Source: Bacillus sp. SA1-12 (GTDB lineage Bacteria; Bacillota; Bacilli; Bacillales; Bacillaceae). From it: a stretch of 64,000 bases of DNA. Of this stretch, positions 28,855 through 37,529 are shown in pieces (position 1 is the stretch's first letter; each line of letters opens with the position of its first letter). Where the stretch lies: NCBI RefSeq assembly GCF_000981385.1, contig NZ_LATZ01000008.1, positions 1 through 64,000 of the forward strand, written 5' to 3'. The translations under genes were made by a program, and so were the position numbers. The notes beneath the pieces are model-generated. The model did not search any database. It was not told the origin of the DNA and was given only the letters and a program-made list of their open reading frames with translations.

Positions 28855-30402
28855 ATGTTTAAGAAAAAACTTTTAAAAAATAAAAAAAAGAGCTCTTTAA
28901 ATAGTCAGATCGATTCCCACTTTAGTGAAGGGCAAATCAATATCGATTTAAATGAGAATTTACATATCCTTAAAGATGAATTAGTAAACACTGATGACTT
29001 AATCATTCGGAAGTTCGCAATCAGCACTCAAATGCCAATTGAAGTAGCAGCGATTTACATAGAAGGTTTAGCAGATGATAAACTTGTCAACAAATTCATT
29101 TCTCATTCATTAATTATTGAATTAAATGAATCAACTGAATGCTTTGAAATAGAAAACGATTGTACACTTGATATCAAAAATATTTTTTATTTGACAAAAG
29201 AAATGGCTTCAACTGCTGGGAAGACAAAAGTTGTTAGTCATTGGGGAGATGTTATCTCAGCCATATTGGACGGAAATACAATTGTATTATTTAACGGTTA
29301 TAATGATGCATTGAACATTAGTACAGTTGCGGGGGATTATAGAGCTATATCGGAACCCACCACACAGACTGTGGTTAGGGGTTCTAAAGAAGGTTTTATT
29401 GAATCTATTAGCTCCAATACGGTTATGGTTCGCCGGAGGATTAAAAATGGAAAACTAAGAGTAGAAAAAATGAAAATGGGTGACATATCTAATACGGATG
29501 TAGCCATTATGTATATAGATGGCATCGTAAAAAAGCGTACCATAGATGAAGTTAAGCAACGGCTGGCGGGAATTGATACCAATGCTATTTTAGAATCAAA
29601 TCATATTGAAGAATTGCTTAAGGAAAAAACGTTGACTCCATTTCCTACTGTACTTAGTACGGAAAGGCCAGATCTGTTGTCTAGGAGTTTATTGGCTGGC
29701 AAAGTAGCGATTTTTGTAGAAGGAACGCCATTTGCCCTCCTTGTCCCTAGCGTATTTTCTGAGTTCTTCAAAACATCCGAAGATTACACTTTATTTTATG
29801 GGATCAGCAGTTTAATAAGGATATTACGTTACATCGCTTTTCATTTTTCTATTTTTAGTTCGCCAATTTATATTGCATTGATAACTTATCATCAAGAAAT
29901 TATTCCGACAGATTTTTTAATCAGTTTAATTGCCCAACGGGAAGGAGTTCCTTATCCGGCTATGGTTGAGGCGATGTTATTAGAGTTCACATTTGAAATT
30001 TTGAGAGAAGCTGGAATTCGTATACCCCGTGCCATTGGACCAACGATTTCAATTGCCGGTGCACTAGTAATTGGTGAAGCAGCTGTATCTGCAGGCCTTG
30101 TATCTCCTACTATGACCATTGTTGTAGCACTAACGGCTATTTCAAATTTCGCTATACCTTCATACAGTTTGGCGAGTGCTGCTAGAATTCTTCGATTTAT
30201 ATTCATGATAGTGGCTGCCTTTTCTGGACTATATGGGCTCGCTTTAGGATATTTGATCATGATTGCCCATTTATGCAGCATGAGTTCATTCGGGATTCAA
30301 TATTTATCACCGTTTGCCCCTTTTTATTTAACAAGGCATAAGGATGCAATTCTTCGTTTTCCATTTTCACTTCTTGATCAAGATAACAAGAAGAACGGCT
30401 AG
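28855..30402 (+). CDS. GerA-family germinant receptor A subunit
   Basis: A 515-residue spore inner-membrane protein, the A subunit of a nutrient germinant receptor. A long cytosolic N-terminal domain (about 1-290) includes VVRGSKEGFIESISSNTVMVRRRI and the PFPTVLSTERPD region. It is followed by about five membrane segments with GVPYPAMVEAMLLEFTFEI, REAGIRIPRAIG and IAGALVIGEAAV, all typical of GerAA/GerKA. GGGGATA lies before ATG 28855. Genes for C and B subunits follow in order, making an A-C-B operon like gerK. Confidence 0.92.
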   Translation: MFKKKLLKNKKKSSLNSQIDSHFSEGQINIDLNENLHILKDELVNTDDLIIRKFAISTQMPIEVAAIYIEGLADDKLVNKFISHSLIIELNESTECFEIENDCTLDIKNIFYLTKEMASTAGKTKVVSHWGDVISAILDGNTIVLFNGYNDALNISTVAGDYRAISEPTTQTVVRGSKEGFIESISSNTVMVRRRIKNGKLRVEKMKMGDISNTDVAIMYIDGIVKKRTIDEVKQRLAGIDTNAILESNHIEELLKEKTLTPFPTVLSTERPDLLSRSLLAGKVAIFVEGTPFALLVPSVFSEFFKTSEDYTLFYGISSLIRILRYIAFHFSIFSSPIYIALITYHQEIIPTDFLISLIAQREGVPYPAMVEAMLLEFTFEILREAGIRIPRAIGPTISIAGALVIGEAAVSAGLVSPTMTIVVALTAISNFAIPSYSLASAARILRFIFMIVAAFSGLYGLALGYLIMIAHLCSMSSFGIQYLSPFAPFYLTRHKDAILRFPFSLLDQDNKKNG

Positions 30403-30478
30403 GAGGAATGCTTACTAGATTTAATAAAAAGGGAACTCAATGATTAGGATACTGAGTATTTGCAAAGGGATGATTGAT

Positions 30479-31690
30479 ATGAAATATAATTGTTTAAAAT
30501 TGATGTCCATATTTTTATGTTCCTTATTTCTTATCGTATTCCTAACAGGGTGTTGGAATCAAAAAGAATTAGATGACATTGCCATGGTTACTAGTGTAGG
30601 AGTTGATAAAGTACCAGACGAAGATACTTATCTTTTTACATTCCAAATTATTATCCCGCGTCAGATATCTTCTGTACAAGGAGGAGGGGGAGGTGACCAA
30701 GCTTCTGTAACAGTTATTTCCCAAAAAGGAAAAACATTATTTGAAGCTCTACGTAGAGCTGCTGAAAAAATTCCAGATCAATTATATTTCCCTCATACTC
30801 GTTTGTTTGTTTTTAGTGAAGATGTAGCAAAAGATGGTCTAAAGGATTTCTGGGATTTTTTTGAAAGAGATCACGAAATGCGTCCTCTATCTACTATTTT
30901 AATTGCAAAAGAAATTGAGGCAAAGACTGTTCTTACTATTATGACGCCAATCGAAAAAAATCCGTCTGATAGTTTGTTAGATAAAAGTAAAATGACTGAA
31001 AAAAGGTCGGCTTACACTATACGAGCTGATATTGACGATATAATAAAAGCTATCGGAACACCAGGAAAAGAGCCGTTTATCGGTGGTGTAAAAGTGATTG
31101 GAAATTCTCAAGAGGCACAGTCCGATAATATTAAACAAATTGAACCGAAAGCTATTATTTCAACTAATAATATTGGTCTTTTCCGTGGTGGAAAACTACA
31201 AGGATGGCTGAATGGGAATTCAGCCAGAGGGTTACTCTGGGTGCTAGGAAAAGTTAAAAGCACTGTTGTGAATGTTAAATGTAACAATAAAGAAGGAAGT
31301 ATTAATGTTGAAATACTTCGTTCAAAAGCTCAGATTCATCCTCAAATAATTAATGGAAGACCAAGAATTCAAGTTACGATTAGGAGTGAAGCAAACATAG
31401 GAGAAACGGGATGTTTCATTAATATTGTTGATCCTAATGAAATTGTTCAGATTCAAGAGAAAGTAGAAAAAAGGATTAAAAAAGAGGCTGATGAGGCTAT
31501 CCATGTTGCCAAAGAGTACCAAAGCGATGTTTTTGGTTTTGGTGCTGCTATTTATCGTTCTTATCCAGGCAAATGGGGAAAATGGGAAAAAGATTGGAAA
31601 GACTATTTTAGTGAAATTGAAGTTGAAGTATTAACAGATGTGTCTATTCGTCGTTCCGGCTTACGAAACCAACCGCTTAAGAACAGATAG
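30479..31690 (+). CDS. GerC-family germinant receptor lipoprotein
   Basis: The C subunit of the receptor, a lipoprotein on the outer face of the spore inner membrane. The lipobox is FLTGC, followed by WNQKELDDIAMVTSVGVDK, the classic GerC start. FFERDHEMRPLSTILIA and the C-terminal DVFGFGAAIYRSYPGKW are also family marks. The frame is open from ATG 30440, but ATG 30479 follows AAAGGGA and gives a shorter, ordinary signal peptide, so it is preferred. It has 403 residues from that start. Confidence 0.9.
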   Translation: MKYNCLKLMSIFLCSLFLIVFLTGCWNQKELDDIAMVTSVGVDKVPDEDTYLFTFQIIIPRQISSVQGGGGGDQASVTVISQKGKTLFEALRRAAEKIPDQLYFPHTRLFVFSEDVAKDGLKDFWDFFERDHEMRPLSTILIAKEIEAKTVLTIMTPIEKNPSDSLLDKSKMTEKRSAYTIRADIDDIIKAIGTPGKEPFIGGVKVIGNSQEAQSDNIKQIEPKAIISTNNIGLFRGGKLQGWLNGNSARGLLWVLGKVKSTVVNVKCNNKEGSINVEILRSKAQIHPQIINGRPRIQVTIRSEANIGETGCFINIVDPNEIVQIQEKVEKRIKKEADEAIHVAKEYQSDVFGFGAAIYRSYPGKWGKWEKDWKDYFSEIEVEVLTDVSIRRSGLRNQPLKNR

Positions 31691-31761
31691 TTTATATATT
31701 CTAGAACCTATGAACAGTGGGCAAACTAGCAAATGTGAGAGTCAAAAAGGGAGGTGGTTTT

Positions 31762-32868
31762 ATGGGAAATGTAAAGATTAACGCTTTGCAAATGTTTTGT
31801 CTTATCGTTTTATTTGACCTTGGTACATCTATTGTAGTCAGTTATGGTTCGGAAGCAAAACAAGATGCCTGGCTTGCGATTCTATTAGGTGGGTTCTTTG
31901 GAGGAACTTTGATTTTTATAATCTATAGTTCCTTGTATCGGCTCTATCCCACTCTCTCCCTTATCCTTTATACTCAAAAAATATTAGGAAAATGGATTGG
32001 TGGGTTATTGGGTGTAGTCTTCATTATATATCTTATTCACGGGGCTGCGAGAGATATTCGTGATTATGGAGATTTGCTTACTTCATCCATGTTTATTGAG
32101 ACGCCTATATTTATCATACATGTCATGATGATTCTTACAATGATTTATGTCTTGCGTCTTGGAATTGAAGTCCTAGGGAGAGTTGCTGAACTTTCTATTG
32201 TTATAATTTTTGCGCTAGGTATTATGGGGGTTATTTCAGTTTTATTGTCAAACAAGGTAGCTATCAATCAGTTATTTCCTATTATGGAACATGGATTGAG
32301 AGGAGTACTCTCCGATTCGTTCCCACCTTTGTTTGTGGTCCCATGGGGGGAAATGCTGGCTTTTACCTTTATTTTGCCTTACTTAAATAATCCACACTCA
32401 GTAATGAAAGTTGGATTGTCGGCAATTCTTTTTAGTACAATTACCTTAAGTTTTACAAATATGTTAAATATTTCAGTTCTTGGTGTTGATGTTTACACCC
32501 GTTCTAATTTTGCCCTATATGAGACCATTAGAAGAGTAAGCCTTATAGAATTTATTGAACGTTTAGATCCAATTGTTCTTTTGACGCTTATTATTGGAGA
32601 TTTCTTTAAGGTGGGTATCTTTTTCTACGCAGCTGTCATCGGCACAGCAGACCTTTTCAAAGTAAAGAATCATAAAATTCTTATTTTCCCTATTGGAATA
32701 ATTATACTATTAGCTTCACTAACAGTAGCAGGAAACTTTGCTGAACATGTCAAGATTGGGGGAGAATTTCTTCCATCTAATGTTCATATTCCAATATCAG
32801 TCATTATCCCATTTCTTTTATTGGTAGTAGCATTAATTCGAAAGCGCTATAGTTCGAGCAGATTTTAA
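31762..32868 (+). CDS. GerB-family germinant receptor B subunit
   Basis: A 368-residue membrane protein with about ten transmembrane segments, of the APC-like GerAB/GerKB family that binds the nutrient germinant. Typical stretches are FCLIVLFDLGTSIVV, RDIRDYGDLL, LPYLNN and RLDPIVLLTLIIGDFFKVGIF (the last printed here in 21-residue span, best read as two overlapping motifs). The frame is open from GTG 31717, but GGGAGGTGG (31750-31758) sets the start at ATG 31762. Last gene of the A-C-B operon. Confidence 0.9.
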   Translation: MGNVKINALQMFCLIVLFDLGTSIVVSYGSEAKQDAWLAILLGGFFGGTLIFIIYSSLYRLYPTLSLILYTQKILGKWIGGLLGVVFIIYLIHGAARDIRDYGDLLTSSMFIETPIFIIHVMMILTMIYVLRLGIEVLGRVAELSIVIIFALGIMGVISVLLSNKVAINQLFPIMEHGLRGVLSDSFPPLFVVPWGEMLAFTFILPYLNNPHSVMKVGLSAILFSTITLSFTNMLNISVLGVDVYTRSNFALYETIRRVSLIEFIERLDPIVLLTLIIGDFFKVGIFFYAAVIGTADLFKVKNHKILIFPIGIIILLASLTVAGNFAEHVKIGGEFLPSNVHIPISVIIPFLLLVVALIRKRYSSSRF

Positions 32869-33089
32869 GATGTTTTTTTATAAAAAGAATAAATGACACT
32901 CAATAAGAAAATTAAGAGTAAGCAAATTAGAATAATATATTCTGCTATACTCATCATCCCGTAGTGATTAACAATAGTTTCAATGGCAGTATTCGCGTTC
33001 ATGCCAATTAATAGCTGAAAAATAAAGTCAATAAGATGAATAAGTGACATTAATAAAAGAAAGATCCATAGTACTTTCAAAGTAATCAT
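32865..33089 (-). CDS. Small two- to three-TM protein, candidate germinant receptor D subunit
   Basis: A 74-residue, very hydrophobic protein on the minus strand, overlapping the gerB stop by four bases. Segments are VLWIFLLLMSLIHLIDFIF and YIILICLLLIFLLSVIYSF. Small two-TM D proteins that modulate germination are encoded within or next to several Bacillus receptor operons, for example gerK; size, topology and position fit. The ribosome site AGGAG is very close to the ATG, which weakens the start. Assignment by context only. Confidence 0.5.
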   Translation of the reverse strand: MITLKVLWIFLLLMSLIHLIDFIFQLLIGMNANTAIETIVNHYGMMSIAEYIILICLLLIFLLSVIYSFYKKTS

Positions 33090-33112
33090 ACTCCTAAAGG
33101 AACGATATCAAG

Positions 33113-33310
33113 TTATACTTTTAATCTTAATATAGGATAATTAATATACCTAAGTAAGAATACAAAAGAACGTTTTCTAACATAATTTAGCCATAATTCT
33201 AAGGTTTTATGTGGACTGGTATCGTATTCAAGAAATTGTTCCATCTCTTTCTTACTTAATTCTGCAGGTCTGGAACAAGGAATAGCGCTCATTTTGTATA
33301 ATAGGACCAT
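33113..33310 (-). CDS. Small hypothetical protein
   Basis: Minus-strand frame of 65 codons; the internal ATG at 33292 gives MSAIPCSRPAELSKKEMEQF and then a helical stretch EYDTSPHKTLELWLNYVRKR. The composition is protein-like, but no ribosome site precedes either ATG. It may be a remnant. No family recognised. Confidence 0.3.
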   Translation of the reverse strand: MVLLYKMSAIPCSRPAELSKKEMEQFLEYDTSPHKTLELWLNYVRKRSFVFLLRYINYPILRLKV

Positions 33311-33377
33311 TTAGTTGTAGAAGAAATAAGTTACATAATAAAATGGAGAAAAAAACAAGGTAGAGGAGAAATTTGCA

Positions 33378-33914
33378 ATGATTGAACTGAAATATTTTGA
33401 ACGTTCAGATTTCAAACAATTGATTAATTGGATTGATTCACCTCAGTTCTTACTTCAATGGGGAGGTCCTGCATTCGAATATCCTCTAACTGCTGATCAG
33501 TTAGAAAAATACATTGAGAATGCTAATAATGATTACTCCGATACTTTGGTTTATAAAGTAATGGATAGCGAAACTGGAGATGTTATTGGTCATATTTCTT
33601 TGGGGAAAATTGATAGAAAAAACAAATCTGCCAGAGTAGGAAAAGTATTAGTAGGTGATAAAAATGTAAGGGGAAAAGGAATAGGTCAACTAATGATAAA
33701 AGAGATTCTCAAAATTGCTTTTGAAAAACATAAATTACATAGAGTTGGTCTTGGTGTATTTGATTTCAATGTATCTGCAATCGCTTGTTATGAAAAAGCC
33801 GGCTTTATAAAAGAAGGATTGTTAAGGGATACAGGAAAAAATGGTGAAGAATATTGGAACCAGTGGGAAATGAGTATTTTAGAAAATGAATGGTTGGAAA
33901 CAAGAAACATTTGA
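33378..33914 (+). CDS. GNAT-family N-acetyltransferase (RimJ/RimL type)
   Basis: A 178-residue acetyl-CoA-dependent acetyltransferase. The acetyl-CoA loop is VRGKGIGQLMIKEIL (about residue 96), and NVSAIACYEKAGFIKEGLLR gives the C-terminal strand-helix typical of the family. The substrate, an amine or protein N-terminus, cannot be told. AGAGGAG lies before ATG 33378. It is a stand-alone gene in a region of fragments. Confidence 0.85.
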   Translation: MIELKYFERSDFKQLINWIDSPQFLLQWGGPAFEYPLTADQLEKYIENANNDYSDTLVYKVMDSETGDVIGHISLGKIDRKNKSARVGKVLVGDKNVRGKGIGQLMIKEILKIAFEKHKLHRVGLGVFDFNVSAIACYEKAGFIKEGLLRDTGKNGEEYWNQWEMSILENEWLETRNI

Positions 33915-34260
33915 TGCCTAAACCATCTTATAGAAGCTCCTCTGTTACTCCATTATAGGTCTCGAAAATTGAAAAAAGGTGGCCTGTTTAGCAGTCCATT
34001 TTTTAGTTCTCAATTAAAGGGCAGTTAGTTTATCAGGAAGAAGTTTAAACCATATTTCACTAAAGCAGGCAATAGTGGAAGACCATTGTCATTTAAGATT
34101 ATCTTGAAATCGAGTCTTCCACACAAGGGCGCGATTGTGGAATAAAACTTAGATTTTTAAACGACTGAGGTATATTGTAGAGTTGATAAAGGCGATTGGA
34201 TACCTATGACTTACATGGACACACTATATAAGTGAAAATGACCATGCGGAGGTTTGTCTA

Positions 34261-34428
34261 TTGGAAAATCTGCAAAATATTTTAAAGTATTATATTGAAG
34301 GAATCATGAATGACTACGAGATTAAAGACAGAGAAAAAGCCGAGTCAATTTTAGCGAATGCACTGCTGACTGAAGAGGCTGATGTCGCCATTACTGAACG
34401 GATCATTATTGCGATGCAAGGGAAGTAG
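34261..34428 (+). CDS. Small hypothetical protein, 55 residues
   Basis: TTG 34261 follows CGGAGG (34247-34252) with eight bases between. The product is MENLQNILKYYIEGIMNDYE continued as an acidic helical chain ending ITERIIIAMQGK. It is too short for most gene finders. The ribosome site is strong, and the next gene remnant (mmuM) follows closely. No family recognised. Confidence 0.5.
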   Translation: MENLQNILKYYIEGIMNDYEIKDREKAESILANALLTEEADVAITERIIIAMQGK

Positions 34429-34461
34429 TGTGCCTTTCAAAAAAGAAAAGAGGAGTAGATT

Positions 34462-34750
34462 TTGCCGAACAAAGTCACTACTATTAACGCTATTTTACGA
34501 GATCATTCAGTAATGATTCTAGACGGTGCTTTAGCTACAGAGCTTGAGCGGCACGGGTGTGATTTGGATGATCCCCTTTTGGTCTGCGCAAGTATTACTT
34601 GAAAATCCAGAAATGATTTACCAAGTTCATTCTGACTATTTTCGGGCTAGAGCTGATTGTGCAATAACAGCAAGCTACCAATCTACTATTGATGGTTTTT
34701 CTATGCGTGGAATACAAGAAAAAAAGGCTTTGAAGTTAATAAAGAATATA
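34462..34750 (+). pseudogene. Homocysteine S-methyltransferase fragment (MmuM-like)
   Basis: TTG 34462 after GAGGAG starts MPNKVTTINAILRDHSVMIL, then DGALATELERHGCDLDDPL. A frameshift at about 34570-34575 moves the rest into another frame: WSAQVLLENPEMIYQVHSDY, ADCAITASYQSTIDGFS, KALKLIKN. Similarity ends there, about 95 residues into a family of about 310, so both a frameshift and loss of the C-terminal two thirds (with the zinc cysteines) have occurred. It cannot be active. Confidence 0.85.
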
Positions 34751-34804
34751 ACGGTTTTTAGATTATTCAAATATTTCTTTTTTCTATTAGTGCATTAAAT
34801 GTCT

Positions 34805-34832
34805 CATCTCTGTAATAACAGAGGTGTTTTTT
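34805..34832 (+). terminator. Rho-independent terminator
   Basis: CATCTCTGT (34805-34813), loop AATA, ACAGAGGTG (34818-34826), then six Ts. It follows the methyltransferase fragment. Confidence 0.8.
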
Positions 34833-35097
34833 CAATTTCGCTAATGAAATGAAATCTAATTTTAAAAATTAAGACTCTTTTCATTGCAATTATTATCCAA
34901 CAATCTTTTAAAAATTTTTACCTTTACATTGAGATTCACAAAAATAAGTTTTTTATAAAATATTTTTTGAAAACGATAGAATGAAAGTTTAATAAGTTTA
35001 AAAACGCTAAGGGATTTAAAAAAGTAATTAGTTATAAATAGGGAGAATAGTTAACCTTTAACATTTTTAATATAATTTACTCAATTCCTCCAATATA

Positions 35098-35126
35098 TTG
35101 ACAGTCTTCGAGAAGCATAATATAAT
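35098..35126 (+). promoter_or_regulatory. Consensus sigma-A promoter without an obvious gene
   Basis: TTGACA (35098-35103), exactly 17 bases, TATAAT (35121-35126): a perfect match to the housekeeping consensus. The next gene start is 730 bases away. It reads into the duplicated control region. Confidence 0.6.
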
Positions 35127-35226
35127 CAAAGTCAATCAAGAAAATTCAAATTTAATCAGATTTAACAGAGTATTCAACCACAAAAAATCACCATTTCTAC
35201 TTACCACTTCATTGAAACCACTAACT

Positions 35227-35397
35227 AATAGAAACTCCTATCAACAAGATTAATCAGAATGATTCACTCACATCTTTAAGGAAAATGACTCATAATAGAA
35301 CGTCCTAAGGGGGTGATCAGTAACATTTTTGTAAGCGTTAACAATTACATCCTTCAATATTTGTCTTGCTATGAAAATCGTTCTTATTAATTAAATT
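35227..35397 (+). repeat. Duplicated control region, orphan copy
   Basis: Most positions match 47282-47452, the region upstream of the RbsB-type gene, from AATAGAA through TCATAATAGAACGTC to TATTAATTAA. The copy includes a G-rich Shine-Dalgarno-like AAGGGGGTGAT and a cre site but is followed by debris, not by a transporter gene. Confidence 0.8.
35330..35343 (+). promoter_or_regulatory. cre-type site in orphan control region
   Basis: TGTAAGCGTTAACA matches the CcpA consensus TGWAANCGNTNWCA at every position. The equivalent place in the other copy is TGTAGACGCTTACA (47386-47399). Confidence 0.6.
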
Positions 35398-35859
35398 CCA
35401 GTAGTGTCAAAAGTTCTATGAAAACTAAATAAGTATCAAGAACTTATCCACTATTTAGGTGGTGATCCCACTCAATCACTCCGCAATGGTTTAAGAGAAG
35501 GATATCAAAGGCGAAGGGAACAAAAAGAAGACATGCCAAATAAGCCTTTGGAGTTCTGTTTGTCTAGAGTTCGCTAACGCCGATTGCTGATTTAGTTCAA
35601 GAGGTTTGCTAAACAAGTAGTTAGTCTACCCGTTGCTCGATCATCCATTGTTGGGATAACTCTATAAGCTTTGTCCAACGTGCTGGCATGGTAGGAAGCC
35701 CTTGTAATTTGGGGTTTACTACGGGTACTTTTCCTTCAAGGGATGCATGTGGCAGGGGGTGGCAATTTTTTTGCTTATAAAAGCCCTCTATCAAGTATTT
35801 TATAGCCTATTTCTTATAAAAGTTTTGAAAATACGTAAATTCCTTAGGGGGGAGATAAT

Positions 35860-37086
35860 ATGGAAACAAATATATCTATTGAAAAGTCATATTCAAAAGA
35901 ACGACGGAACATTGTAGTAGGACTATCTGTTTTTTTCTTAACATTTTTAAGCGGTTTTCCTTTTAAGGCAACAAAGGTAAGCGCTGCCAACGAAACGATC
36001 TATTACCCAGTAGATTATGGAGCACAGTTAAATAACCCCAATTTTGACAACGCACCAATTATTAATAATCTTATTAATAATATGCCTCCATCTGGAGGAG
36101 TCATTGAATTACCAGCAGGAGAAATGTGGATTCATTCTCCAATTAAAATTAATCGCTCTTATGTGACAATCAGAGGCGTTAATGCAGGTACACGTTCGAA
36201 TATCGACCCCGAAGAACAAACAGGTCTAACTCATCCAGGTGGAGGAAGTAAACTTGTATTAGGTAATAACTGTCAAACAGCTATCGTTTCTGAAAGACGC
36301 GTTGGAGCACCACGAGTATCTTCGATTCAACTGGAAAGCTTTTTGATTCAAGGTCGTGGAACAGATAAAGGTCAAATTGCTGTTAATATTGAACAAGATA
36401 ATGATGCAGTTCGTATTATTGGTGTTTCAACAATCAACGTAGATACTGGTTTACGATTAAATGGAGCTGACGCATGCACAGTAAGAGGCTGTTGGATTTC
36501 AGAAGTTCGTAATGGACTTCTTTCGGTCGGTGCTTCTCAGCAATTATTAGTAGCTAATAACTACTTTGGAACACAACCGTTAGGAAAAAGTGTGTTTTTA
36601 GAAAATCCTAACTGGGCAAATATTGTAGGTAACAACATCTATCCTGATGGACATGTATGTTTAGAAGCTATAGGAGCCAATGACTGTACGTTTACAGGAA
36701 ATAATATCCAAAGCTACTACACTGGTGCTGTTATTATTAAAGGAAATGGAAATTTATTTTCTGGAAAAGTGCAAGCGCTTAGAGATGGTGCAGGTAACTG
36801 GAAAAGTGACCCTATTGGGCGTGATGGTCTTTATGGACTGATTCATGTTAATGGAAATGATAATCATATCACAGCTTCAACTATCAATTCTGCTCAACCA
36901 GAAAATAACACTCGTATCCTAATTATGGGTGGTAATGGAAACTGGGTGACTAATACCAAGATTTATGGTATTTCTTCGAATCGAAAAGTTGTAGTCAATG
37001 GTTCATGTTTAGATACACGTATTGTTCATTCTGCGTCATCGTTAGAGGTAGATAAAGCTAATTCGAATACAACAATCGTTTGGTAA
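35860..37086 (+). CDS. GH91-like right-handed beta-helix protein with Tat signal peptide
   Basis: A 408-residue secreted protein. The N-terminus has an arginine pair (KERRNIV, residues 13-19), a hydrophobic core and a KVSA-A cleavage site at about residue 42, fitting a twin-arginine signal. The mature part is a parallel beta-helix with many NNxI/GNxN turns. It aligns by motif with the GH91 protein at 55847: GGVIELPAGEMWI with GAVIYIPPGDYHL, NGADACTVRGCWISEVRNGL with HADALTIHDNFIAECGNCIE, and GLYGLIHVNGNDN with DLYGLLYISGNNN. GH91 contains inulin fructotransferases. The AECGN active-region motif is SEVRN here, so activity may differ. ATG 35860 follows GGGGGGAG; tatA and tatC follow. Confidence 0.75.
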   Translation: METNISIEKSYSKERRNIVVGLSVFFLTFLSGFPFKATKVSAANETIYYPVDYGAQLNNPNFDNAPIINNLINNMPPSGGVIELPAGEMWIHSPIKINRSYVTIRGVNAGTRSNIDPEEQTGLTHPGGGSKLVLGNNCQTAIVSERRVGAPRVSSIQLESFLIQGRGTDKGQIAVNIEQDNDAVRIIGVSTINVDTGLRLNGADACTVRGCWISEVRNGLLSVGASQQLLVANNYFGTQPLGKSVFLENPNWANIVGNNIYPDGHVCLEAIGANDCTFTGNNIQSYYTGAVIIKGNGNLFSGKVQALRDGAGNWKSDPIGRDGLYGLIHVNGNDNHITASTINSAQPENNTRILIMGGNGNWVTNTKIYGISSNRKVVVNGSCLDTRIVHSASSLEVDKANSNTTIVW

Positions 37087-37278
37087 TTTATTGTTCTGCT
37101 ATTACTCTATTTGGGGTACGGCAACGATTCGCCCGAGATTCTCAACTGTAATTAAAATTAATCAAGGATTTAAAAAACTCGGTAAGAATATTGATTTAAA
37201 CGCCTTTTTTTGCTGAAGCTATTCTAAAAATGATGATAAGCGTCTAAAAAAAATTCAAAAAAATTAGGAGGGGAAATT

Positions 37279-37464
37279 ATGCTTCAAAATATTGGCGGAC
37301 CAGGATTAATACTAATTTTAATCATCGCCCTTATTATTTTCGGACCTTCAAAGTTACCGGAAATCGGAAGAGCATTTGGCTCAACATTAAGGGAATTTAA
37401 AAAGTCTACCAGAGATCTTGTAACAGATGACTCAAATTCAGAAACATCTAATAAGAAAGAATAA
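37279..37464 (+). CDS. tatA: Sec-independent translocase component TatA
   Basis: A 61-residue TatA/E protein of the small Bacillus type. One membrane helix ([13 protein letters not shown]) is followed by [20 protein letters not shown], the family hinge and amphipathic helix, and a charged tail. TatA forms the size-variable pore for folded proteins. AGGAGGGG lies before ATG 37279. It sits between a gene with a twin-arginine signal and tatC, like tatAd-tatCd beside phoD in Bacillus subtilis. Confidence 0.93.
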   Translation: MLQNIGGPGLILILIIALIIFGPSKLPEIGRAFGSTLREFKKSTRDLVTDDSNSETSNKKE

Positions 37465-37529
37465 CTAACCAAAAAATAATAGGAGATGTAGGTTCTGTCT
37501 TACATCTTCTTTTTCATGGAGTGATTAGG

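Larger units (their letters stand above)
34833..35859. other. Intergenic region with orphan promoter and duplicated control region
   Basis: About 1 kb without an intact gene. It holds a consensus promoter (35098-35126), a near-copy of the RbsB-type gene's upstream region (35227-35397), and fragments of coding-like frames I cannot name: plus strand about 35431-35577 (YQELIHYLGGDPTQSLRNGL) and minus strand about 35741-35618 (VPVVNPKLQGLPTMPARWTK). These look like debris of rearrangement. Confidence 0.5.
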
